Shown here piece after piece: positions 1 through 5,606 of a stretch of 8,444 nt of DNA; within the stretch, counting starts at the first letter, position 1, and each line of letters begins with the position of its first letter. The notes beneath the pieces were generated by a model that worked only from the letters and a program-made list of their open reading frames with translations, did no database searches and was not told where the DNA came from. This DNA comes from an uncultured Bacilli bacterium (lineage in GTDB: Bacteria > Bacillota_I > Bacilli_A > RF39 > UBA660): positions 1 through 8,444 of the forward strand of contig CANQHW010000046.1 of NCBI GenBank assembly GCA_947623855.1. Direction: 5' to 3'. The translations under genes and the position numbers were made by a program.

Positions 1-771
1 GACCCTAATGATGGTAAAGATATCATTATGGAAATAAGAGGAGCAGCCGGCGGCGATGAAGCCAACATTTTTGCTGGGGACTTATTTAGAATGTATTCTC
101 ATTACTTTGAACATCAAGGCTGGAAAATAGAAGTCATTAACGAAACTCCCGGTGCCAGTGGTGGATATGCCCAAATTGAATTTATTGTTAAGGGTGACGA
201 TGTTTATTCTAAAATGAAATATGAAAGTGGTTCCCACCGTGTCCAAAGAGTTCCTACTACCGAAACTCAAGGTCGTGTTCATACCTCTACTGCGACCGTT
301 TTAGTAATGCCAAGTGTCGAAGATGTTAACATTGAAGTTAAAGAATCTGATATTAAAATGGATGTTTATCATAGTAGTGGAGCAGGTGGTCAATCAGTTA
401 ATACCTCAAATTCCGCTGTTCGTCTTACCCATATACCAACTGGTGTCGTAGTAACCTGTCAAACCGAAAGAAGCCAATTAAAAAACCGGGAACGCGCTCT
501 AGCTTTATTAAAATCTAAAATCTATGATTATGAACAACAAAGACAAGAAACTGCAGTCGGCGCCGAACGTAAAAGTAAAATTGGTACTGGGGACCGTAGT
601 GAAAAGATAAGAACTTATAACTACCCGCAAAACCGTGTCACCGACCATCGTATCAATTTTAGTATTATGGAACTAGACAGAGTGATGGAAGGTGCCCTAG
701 AACCAATAATTGATGCTTTAATCAATGAAGATATGCGTCTTAAACTTGCGGGCGATAACCAAGGAATCTAA
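1..771 (+). CDS. prfA: Peptide chain release factor 1 (RF1), 5' end missing
   Basis: RF1 recognises UAA and UAG in the ribosomal A site and triggers hydrolysis of peptidyl-tRNA. The reading frame is open from base 1 (D-P-N-D-G-K-D-I-I before the first in-window ATG at 28), so that ATG is internal. About 256 residues are present, against about 355-360 for the family, so roughly the first 100 lie upstream. The fragment shows the GGDEA motif of class I release factors, the codon-recognition tripeptide as P-T-T (fragment residues 85-87, in RVPTTE; usually P-A-T), which marks RF1 because RF2 has S-P-F, and the catalytic GGQ at fragment residues 129-131 (bases 385-393), followed by the usual SAVRLTH stretch. 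The GGQ glutamine is the substrate of PrmC, encoded next with a 1-base overlap (taATG). The window edge, and not a mutation, explains the missing start. Identification is very secure. Confidence 0.97.
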   Translation, partial: DPNDGKDIIMEIRGAAGGDEANIFAGDLFRMYSHYFEHQGWKIEVINETPGASGGYAQIEFIVKGDDVYSKMKYESGSHRVQRVPTTETQGRVHTSTATVLVMPSVEDVNIEVKESDIKMDVYHSSGAGGQSVNTSNSAVRLTHIPTGVVVTCQTERSQLKNRERALALLKSKIYDYEQQRQETAVGAERKSKIGTGDRSEKIRTYNYPQNRVTDHRINFSIMELDRVMEGALEPIIDALINEDMRLKLAGDNQGI

Positions 772-1484
772 TGGAAATATCTCGTCTCGATAAGGAATTA
801 TTAGAAAAAAAATACCCAAATGATACCTCTTATTTAGCTAAATTAAAAGCTAACTATCCTGTCCAATACTTAATTGGTGATGTATCTTTCTGTGGGTATC
901 CCATCCAAGTTAATGAAAGTGTTTTAATTCCGCGTTTTGAAACCGAATATTTAGTTGATAAAACTTCTAAAATCATTCAAAAACTAAATTTAACCTCCCC
1001 TACTATCTTAGATATTGGTACGGGTAGTGGTTGTATTGCTATCAGTTTAAAAAAAATTATTCCCTCTTCTTTTGTAACTGCCCTAGATATTAGTGAAGAA
1101 GCTTTAAAAACCGCTAAGGAAAATGCTAAACTAAATAATGTCGATATTACTTTTTTTCACCAAGATATCTTAAACTCTAAAATACCAGATTATGACGTAA
1201 TTATAAGCAATCCCCCTTACATTGCTTATGATGAAAAAGTCGCTCCCGAAGTAAAATATGAACCATCTCTTGCTTTATATGCGAGTGATCAAGGCCTAGA
1301 ATTTTATAAAAAAATTGTTGATAACTTAGCACTTATCCACTTTAAGTTATGTGCTTTTGAAATCGGTGCTACTCAAAAAGAACCAATAGTAAATTATATT
1401 AAAGCCAAACTTCCTGCTTATCAAGTTACTTGTGAAAAAGATTACAATAATTTAGACCGCTATATTTTTATTATGAAAGTGTAA
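771..1484 (+). CDS. prmC: Release factor glutamine methyltransferase PrmC (HemK)
   Basis: SAM-dependent N5-methyltransferase that methylates the glutamine of the GGQ motif in release factors. The 237-residue product has the PrmC linker (VQYLIGDVSFCGYPIQVN, then VLIPRFETE at 51-59), the SAM-binding loop DIGTGSG (81-87), the acidic residue ending strand 2 (ALDIS), and the signature NPPY (147-150) that binds the target glutamine. It is shorter than the usual 275-290 residues because the N-terminal helical substrate-binding domain is reduced to about 28 residues before PVQY. No earlier start is available, since the gene begins inside the prfA stop (taATG) with AAGGA five bases upstream. It is translationally coupled to prfA, its substrate gene, as in many bacteria. 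A terminator stem overlaps its stop codon. Confidence 0.96.
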   Translation: MEISRLDKELLEKKYPNDTSYLAKLKANYPVQYLIGDVSFCGYPIQVNESVLIPRFETEYLVDKTSKIIQKLNLTSPTILDIGTGSGCIAISLKKIIPSSFVTALDISEEALKTAKENAKLNNVDITFFHQDILNSKIPDYDVIISNPPYIAYDEKVAPEVKYEPSLALYASDQGLEFYKKIVDNLALIHFKLCAFEIGATQKEPIVNYIKAKLPAYQVTCEKDYNNLDRYIFIMKV

Positions 1485-1501
1485 AGTATTGCACTTTTTT
1501 T
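1476..1501 (+). terminator. Intrinsic terminator of prfA-prmC, overlapping the prmC stop
   Basis: AAAGTGTA (1476-1483) pairs with TGCACTTT (1490-1497) around a 6-base loop, with one T-G wobble, and runs into a T tract ending at 1501. The prmC stop codon (1482-1484) lies at the end of the left arm. It separates the prfA-prmC operon from the next promoter. Confidence 0.8.
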
Positions 1502-1529
1502 GTTGCTTAAATTTTTAATAAGGTATAAT
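1500..1529 (+). promoter_or_regulatory. Probable sigma-A promoter of the LRR gene
   Basis: A perfect -10 TATAAT at 1524-1529 lies 18 bases after TTGTTG (1500-1505), a weak -35. TTGCTT at 1503-1508 is an alternative with a short 15-base spacer. Transcription would start near 1536. A strong Shine-Dalgarno AAGGAG (1536-1541) stands nine bases before the ATG at 1551, so either the leader is extremely short or the true start point is slightly upstream. The -35 overlaps the preceding terminator's T tract. Confidence 0.6.
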
Positions 1530-1550
1530 AATTATAAGGAGTAAAATAAT

Positions 1551-3299
1551 ATGAACCAAGATTTAAAAATTATTAAAAAATTATATGGTGAAAAAATGAT
1601 GCATCTTTGTCGCGAATATTTTCCTACTATTTTAGAAACTCCAACCCTTTTACCTACTCTTTTACAAGAACACTTCTATCCTTCGCATGATTTATATGAA
1701 GATCTTATAGATAATCAAAAAGAAAGAGAATTTAAAAGTTATATTTATAGTTTAGTTGATAAACAATATCTCCCAACTACTAGTAAAGTAACCCAAACTC
1801 CGGAAGAACTTTTAGCCCTCGCTGGTTATGATCTATACGAATGTCATACGGAAAAAGAAATCCAAAGTTTTAAAAAATATTATAAACCTAATGAAGCTTT
1901 ATGTACCTTTCATGGTGGACGCTTAGAAAGATGTCGTGTTTTCTTTGCGGTGAAAAAAGATGTCGCAAATATTAGACGAGAAGACTTTCCCAATCCCTTA
2001 AGACAAGATTTATATGGCACCTCCATTATTAGTATCCAATTTAGTAAAGATGGTACTAACTCTTTATCCATCAAAAACCGTTATAACCATACCGTCGCCG
2101 ACCCTGATGCAACCTTCTCTAATGATTTAGATAATATCATCGCTGGTTTAACTGCTAGTTTTGAAAGTCATTATGGCCTAGTTCAAACTTATAAGTCTCA
2201 AAATTTTGCCATACCTGGCTATGTTAATTTTCGAGGAAGATTCTATAAATATAATTATGAATTAAACAATAATTATTACTGCCCTGATAATATTGTAATT
2301 GATAACCGCGGTAATGTTCGGGAATATAATCATGAAAAATATATTGTTATGGATTATTTCATCTTAGATTTAGTAAACAAAAAGATTATTAGTAACTCAG
2401 GGTTTCATGATCCTTTTGAGGAAGCTTTTCAAGATATTACTAAAATTGAGATTAAAAAGAATAAAGACACAAAAGATATCCTTTTAACTAACCGTGAAAA
2501 TGCGACCTTTACTATAACTTTAGATAAGCAAAATAGAATAATTGGTTTAGTAAATAATTACATCGAAGAAATCCCGGAGGCCTACTTATTTTATAATACT
2601 GCCTTACAATCTGTTTCCCTTCCTAATGTTAAAAGTATTGGTAATGATTTTAATTATTTTAATCCCAACGTAGAACAAATTAATCTACCTAGTGTTATAA
2701 CTATAAAAGACAATTTTCTTGATTCTAATACAAAATTACAAGAATTTAATGCCCCTAACTTAGTTAAAGTTGGTCATAACTTCTTATTTACTAACGGAAA
2801 TTTAACTAACCTTAATTTACCATCTTTAGAAGAAGTTTTAAGTGGTTTTCTTTACTGTAACCATAATCTTACAACATTAAATCTTCCTAAACTAAAACAA
2901 TGTGGCGATTATTTTATGAGATATAATAATTCTTTAACAACAGTAAATGCTCCCTTCTTAACCAAAGTTGGTAATTACTTCTTCCTTTTAAATAGTTCTT
3001 TAAAAAACCTTTCTCTTCCCTCTTTAAAATATGTAGAAGATCATTTCCTTGCTCATAATTCTAATCTATCTTCTCTTGAAGTTCCTTCTTTAGAACAAGT
3101 CGGTCACTGTTTTTTAGAAGCTAATCGTTTTATAACAAAACTTGACTGTCCCTTTCTAATTAAAGTGGGAGATCATTTCATGCAATCCAATTGTAACCTT
3201 GAATCCTTTGATGCTCCTTATTTAAATGAACGAGGCACTAGTTTTCTTCCTATGATTGACCCTGAAAAACTAAATATCCCTGGAGGTATAAAAAGATGA
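1551..3299 (+). CDS. Cytosolic protein of unknown function with C-terminal 22-residue leucine-rich repeats
   Basis: A 582-residue protein with no signal peptide, membrane segment or wall-sorting motif, so probably cytoplasmic. Residues 1-335 form a non-repetitive region I cannot assign to a named domain. It holds strings that look strongly constrained: a helical start (YGEKMMHLCREYFPTILET, 12-30), CTFHGGRLERC (118-128), FFAVKKD (131-137), RQDLYGTS (151-158) and IKNRYNHTV with PDATF (174-189). From memory, this N-terminal region recurs in proteins of uncultured gut Bacilli. Residues 338-571 are leucine-rich repeats, ten of 22 residues after a half repeat, with consensus LxxLxLPxLxxVGxxFLxxNxx, a relative of the BspA/Treponema-type LRR. 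Start ATG 1551 is set by AAGGAG. The stop overlaps the next ATG (ATGA). A binding or scaffolding role is inferred from the LRR only. Confidence 0.85.
   Translation: MNQDLKIIKKLYGEKMMHLCREYFPTILETPTLLPTLLQEHFYPSHDLYEDLIDNQKEREFKSYIYSLVDKQYLPTTSKVTQTPEELLALAGYDLYECHTEKEIQSFKKYYKPNEALCTFHGGRLERCRVFFAVKKDVANIRREDFPNPLRQDLYGTSIISIQFSKDGTNSLSIKNRYNHTVADPDATFSNDLDNIIAGLTASFESHYGLVQTYKSQNFAIPGYVNFRGRFYKYNYELNNNYYCPDNIVIDNRGNVREYNHEKYIVMDYFILDLVNKKIISNSGFHDPFEEAFQDITKIEIKKNKDTKDILLTNRENATFTITLDKQNRIIGLVNNYIEEIPEAYLFYNTALQSVSLPNVKSIGNDFNYFNPNVEQINLPSVITIKDNFLDSNTKLQEFNAPNLVKVGHNFLFTNGNLTNLNLPSLEEVLSGFLYCNHNLTTLNLPKLKQCGDYFMRYNNSLTTVNAPFLTKVGNYFFLLNSSLKNLSLPSLKYVEDHFLAHNSNLSSLEVPSLEQVGHCFLEANRFITKLDCPFLIKVGDHFMQSNCNLESFDAPYLNERGTSFLPMIDPEKLNIPGGIKR
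2604..3263 (+). repeat. Ten in-frame 66-bp leucine-rich repeat units
   Basis: Protein residues 352-571 divide into ten consecutive 22-residue units with no indel except possibly one residue in the last. Shared positions are L1, L4, L/A6, P7, L9, V12, G13, F16, L17 and N20. A 14-residue half unit (338-351, IEEIPEAYLFYNTA) precedes them, and a fragment ending LNIP (574-577) follows. The units are similar in protein but well diverged in DNA, so this is an old array under selection and not a recent tandem expansion. Confidence 0.9.
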
Positions 3300-3556
3300 A
3301 AAAATATATCATTGAAAAAATAGGTAAATATAACTATACTTTAATAGATGAAGAAGAAAATATCTATGAAATAAATTTAGAAATATTAGATATTTCTTAT
3401 CACTTAAAAGATATCCTTTATTTTAATAATTTTTCTAATCATACCCAATATACCTTTGGACCCCTAAATAGTAAATATGGTAAAAATACTCAAGAAGATG
3501 TTTTAATAATTGATAACCATAAAGAAAAAATTTATTTACAACGTTATTATGGTTAA
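3296..3556 (+). CDS. Small conserved-looking protein of unknown function, coupled to the LRR gene
   Basis: An 86-residue protein that I do not recognise as a named family. It is rich in alternating hydrophobic and charged residues (MKKYIIEKIGKYNYTLIDEE, then IYEINLEIL), suggesting a small beta-barrel or beta-sheet fold, and ends with IDNHKEKIYLQRYYG. The middle has YTFGPLNSKYGKN (52-64). There is no signal peptide, transmembrane segment, cysteine or metal-binding cluster. Its ATG overlaps the LRR stop (ATGA), and a strong Shine-Dalgarno GGAGGT (3282-3287) lies eight bases upstream inside the LRR gene, so the two are almost certainly co-translated and may work together. The start region faintly recalls short DUF3006-type proteins that read out a residue pattern of 'Y-x-L-I-D-E-E', but this is only a resemblance. 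It is real by its SD, overlap and codon use. Its function is unknown. Confidence 0.75.
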   Translation: MKKYIIEKIGKYNYTLIDEEENIYEINLEILDISYHLKDILYFNNFSNHTQYTFGPLNSKYGKNTQEDVLIIDNHKEKIYLQRYYG

Positions 3557-3570
3557 TGAATAAATAATCT

Positions 3571-3604
3571 AAATATCACTCACTATATACTTGGGTGATA
3601 TTTT
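3571..3604 (+). promoter_or_regulatory. Hairpin before spoIIR: terminator-like and sequestering the Shine-Dalgarno
   Basis: AAATATCACTC (3571-3581) pairs with GGGTGATATTT (3593-3603), an 11-bp stem with one T-G wobble and an 11-base loop, ending in TTTT (3601-3604). The right arm contains GGTGAT (3594-3599), the only SD-like sequence before the spoIIR ATG at 3608, and it matches the GGTGAT part of the extended consensus GGAGGTGATC. The element can be a weak terminator for the LRR pair, a translational lock on spoIIR, or both. Confidence 0.65.
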
Positions 3605-3607
3605 AAT

Positions 3608-4120
3608 ATGAAAAAATTACTTCCTCTTTTAGTTATCTTTATAACTATTATAAATATATCTAAACCAAAAACTGCAGATATTATAATTCCTAATGACTCT
3701 ATAAGACTTCGAATAATCCCTGCTGATAATAGTGCTAATTCTCTTTTTGATAAAGCTAAAGTAAAAGACCTAGTCAAAAAAGATATTATTCCTCTTTTAT
3801 CGACTGAAAAAACTTTAGAAGCTACTCGTACTAAAATAACTAATCTTCTCCCTGTAATAAAAGAAAAACTAAATACCCTAAACATTCCCTATTCTATTAA
3901 TTTTGGTTCCAATTACTTCCCTTCAAAAACTCTACTAAATCATACTTACAATCCTGGTTCTTACGAATCCTTAGTAATCACTTTAGGAAAAGGAAACGGC
4001 TCTAACTATTGGTGTGTCCTCTACCCGCCCCTATGTTTAATTGATGAAACAAAATATGGTACAGATACTGTAGAATATAAATTCTTTGCTCAAGAAATAA
4101 TTAATAAATATTTGAAATAA
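3608..4120 (+). CDS. spoIIR: Stage II sporulation protein R (SpoIIR)
   Basis: In endospore formers SpoIIR is made in the forespore, secreted into the space between the two membranes, and activates the protease SpoIIGA, which processes pro-sigma-E in the mother cell. The 170-residue product has a hydrophobic N-terminal export segment (residues 4-18) and then the SpoIIR domain: IPNDSIRLRIIPADNSA (27-43, family pattern IRLRIxANSDS), and the diagnostic block PGSYESLVITLGKG followed by NYWCVLYPPLC (116-143) and a late EYKFF. It is somewhat shorter than the B. subtilis protein (about 224), lacking a C-terminal tail. It precedes mntP, as in the B. subtilis ywl region. No convincing sigma-F promoter is seen, and the SD lies inside a hairpin. 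It is strong evidence for at least ancestral sporulation. Confidence 0.95.
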   Translation: MKKLLPLLVIFITIINISKPKTADIIIPNDSIRLRIIPADNSANSLFDKAKVKDLVKKDIIPLLSTEKTLEATRTKITNLLPVIKEKLNTLNIPYSINFGSNYFPSKTLLNHTYNPGSYESLVITLGKGNGSNYWCVLYPPLCLIDETKYGTDTVEYKFFAQEIINKYLK

Positions 4121-4127
4121 ATTTTTA

Positions 4128-4160
4128 CCTCCTTTATATAATTAATTAGGAGGCTTTTTT
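4128..4160 (+). promoter_or_regulatory. SD-sequestering hairpin with T tract before mntP
   Basis: CCTCCT (4128-4133) is fully complementary to AGGAGG (4148-4153), the strong Shine-Dalgarno of mntP, across a 14-base AT-rich loop, and C plus six T residues (4155-4160) run directly to the ATG at 4161. The same element therefore looks like the spoIIR terminator and like a masked ribosome binding site. It is far too short to be the Mn2+-sensing yybP-ykoY riboswitch often found before mntP. Confidence 0.65.
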
Positions 4161-4697
4161 ATGTCTAACTTTTTTCCTATTCTTTTCGTTGGTATCGCCC
4201 TTAGTATGGATGCTTTTTCCTTATCCCTAACCTTCGGAACCTTAAACATTACCAAAAAAAATATTTTTTTCTTTAGTATTACCACCGCCCTTTTCCATTT
4301 CTTTCTTCCTCTTTTAGGTTTAGCTTTAGGTACTAAAGCTTTATCTACTCTCCCCATTAATCCCAATGATTTATTAGGTATCATTCTTCTTATTTTAGGT
4401 ATAAAAATTATTTATGATATGCTTTCTAAAGAAGAACCCACTTTTTCTTTAAACATCTTTGGTTATCTTTTATTTGCTATTCTAGTCAGTTTTGACTCCT
4501 TTACTACTGGCATTGGTCTTCCTGCTATAACCACTAACTTTCTTTTATCTTCCACTACCTTTTCCCTAACCAGTGGATTTTTCACCTCTCTAGGTTGTAT
4601 TATCAGTAAAAAAGTCTCATCTAAACTTGGAAAAAAAGCCAATTACCTAGGACTTACCATTTTAATTATCTTAGGACTTTACTATTTATGTAAATAA
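4161..4697 (+). CDS. mntP: Manganese efflux pump, MntP/YtaF family
   Basis: A 178-residue integral membrane protein with six predicted transmembrane segments (about 4-26, 36-57, 69-87, 98-118, 124-150, 160-177), the MntP (DUF204) layout of two similar three-helix halves. Each half carries the family's acidic signature: LSMDAFSLSL with Asp17 and VSFDSFTTGIG with Asp112. The conserved FHFFLPLLG stretch (45-53) in helix 2 is also present. MntP exports Mn2+ to limit toxicity. The related YtaF branch is linked to sporulation, and the two are not separable with certainty by eye. The position after spoIIR parallels ywlD (mntP) of B. subtilis, which favours MntP. The start is fixed by AGGAGG seven bases upstream. 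A stem-loop covers the stop codon. Confidence 0.85.
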   Translation: MSNFFPILFVGIALSMDAFSLSLTFGTLNITKKNIFFFSITTALFHFFLPLLGLALGTKALSTLPINPNDLLGIILLILGIKIIYDMLSKEEPTFSLNIFGYLLFAILVSFDSFTTGIGLPAITTNFLLSSTTFSLTSGFFTSLGCIISKKVSSKLGKKANYLGLTILIILGLYYLCK

Positions 4698-4712
4698 AAG
4701 TCTCTTTTATTT
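4692..4712 (+). terminator. Perfect AT-rich stem-loop at the mntP stop
   Basis: AAATAAAAG (4692-4700) is a perfect inverted repeat of CTTTTATTT (4704-4712) around TCT. The mntP stop (4695-4697) is inside the left arm. Only one G-C pair and no separate T tract beyond the right arm make it a weak terminator, but its position between mntP and a new promoter fits. Confidence 0.55.
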
Positions 4713-4739
4713 GCGAAACTCCCTATTTTCCTATATAAT
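4711..4739 (+). promoter_or_regulatory. Sigma-A promoter of fba-murA
   Basis: TTGCGA (4711-4716) and TATAAT (4734-4739) are separated by an ideal 17 bases. The start point would fall near 4746, at the Shine-Dalgarno AGGTGA (4746-4751) that stands six bases before the ATG at 4758. The leader is therefore only about a dozen bases, leaving no room for leader-based control. Confidence 0.75.
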
Positions 4740-4757
4740 CAATATAGGTGAACTAAA

Positions 4758-5603
4758 ATGAAACTTTATAGGGATATTTTAATTAAAGCTAAACAAGAAC
4801 ATTACGCCATTCCGCATTTTAATATTAATAATTTAGAATGGGCCAAATATATTTTAGAAGAATGCGAAGCCAATAAAAGTCCTGTCTTTTTAGGAGTTTC
4901 TCTTGGAGCTACTAAATATATGGGTGGTTTTGATGTTATAGTAGGAATGGTAAATGGTTTAATAAAAGATTTAAATATCACCATCCCCGTTATGTTACAT
5001 CTAGATCATGCTAGTAACATCGAAGATTGTAAAAAAGCTTATGATGCTGGCTTCCGTTCCATTATGATTGATGCCTCCCGTTACTCTTTAGAAGAAAATA
5101 TTGCCATGACTAAAGAAGTAAGTACTTATTGTAAAGATGCTTTAATCGAAGCGGAAACTGGTCATATTGGAGGTAGTGAAGATAATCTTACTAGTGAAAT
5201 TTATTATACTACCCTAGAAGATAGTAAAGAATTTTTAAATAATACTAAAATAGATATGTATGCCCCTGCTTTAGGTAGTGTTCACGGTATCTATAAAGGA
5301 ACACCTCAAATAAATACCCAAAGAATGCACGAAATAAGTTCCACCTTTGATATCCCTTTAGTCCTTCATGGAGGATCTGGCTTACCTTCTTCTATCTTAA
5401 AAGAATGTATTCAAAATGGAGTATGTAAAATTAACTTTAATACTGAACTCCAACTTGCTTGGAATAAAAGTGTAAGAGACTTCATTTATAATAATATAGC
5501 TGTCTACGACCCTCGCAAAATAATCTCTGCAGGTGAACAAAGTCTTAAAAAAGAAGTAAAAAACTATATTGAAATCCTAGGCAGTAAAAATAAAGGATTG
5601 TGA
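4758..5603 (+). CDS. fba: Class II (zinc) fructose-1,6-bisphosphate aldolase
   Basis: Cleaves fructose 1,6-bisphosphate to dihydroxyacetone phosphate and glyceraldehyde 3-phosphate in glycolysis, and runs in reverse in gluconeogenesis. The 281-residue protein (B. subtilis FbaA is about 285) has HLDHA (81-85) with catalytic Asp83 and zinc ligand His84, zinc ligands His176 (ALGSVHG) and His204 (LHGGSG), and the phosphate-binding NFNTE (226-230). MIDAS (103-107) and the C-terminal YDPRK (250-254) also match. The segment after the first glutamate reads EAETGHIGG, where B. subtilis has EAELGTVGG, so the usual Leu and Thr are Thr and His here. Tagatose-bisphosphate aldolase is a close alternative, but the pairing with murA, as in Bacillus, favours the glycolytic enzyme. 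It has its own promoter and is followed by murA after three bases. Confidence 0.93.
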   Translation: MKLYRDILIKAKQEHYAIPHFNINNLEWAKYILEECEANKSPVFLGVSLGATKYMGGFDVIVGMVNGLIKDLNITIPVMLHLDHASNIEDCKKAYDAGFRSIMIDASRYSLEENIAMTKEVSTYCKDALIEAETGHIGGSEDNLTSEIYYTTLEDSKEFLNNTKIDMYAPALGSVHGIYKGTPQINTQRMHEISSTFDIPLVLHGGSGLPSSILKECIQNGVCKINFNTELQLAWNKSVRDFIYNNIAVYDPRKIISAGEQSLKKEVKNYIEILGSKNKGL

Positions 5604-5606
5604 GTT

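Noticed and set aside
82..282. Minus-strand open frame inside prfA
   Set aside because: It lies opposite strongly conserved RF1 codons and its product resembles no protein; a shadow frame.
2604..3263. Recent tandem DNA duplication or CRISPR-like array
   Set aside because: The 66-base periodicity is seen in protein, but the DNA units are well diverged, in frame and without identical repeats or spacers.
3574..3602. Sigma-F promoter for spoIIR using GGTGATATT as -10
   Set aside because: The -10 fits GGNNANANT, but there is no matching -35 at the right spacing and transcription would begin at or after the ATG. The match is explained by the SD.
4121..4160. Mn2+ riboswitch (yybP-ykoY) before mntP
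   Set aside because: The intergenic gap is about 40 bases, too short for that aptamer, and its conserved loops are absent.
3583..4384. Minus-strand frames opposite spoIIR and mntP
   Set aside because: The + strand genes have clear family motifs and SDs; these frames have none.
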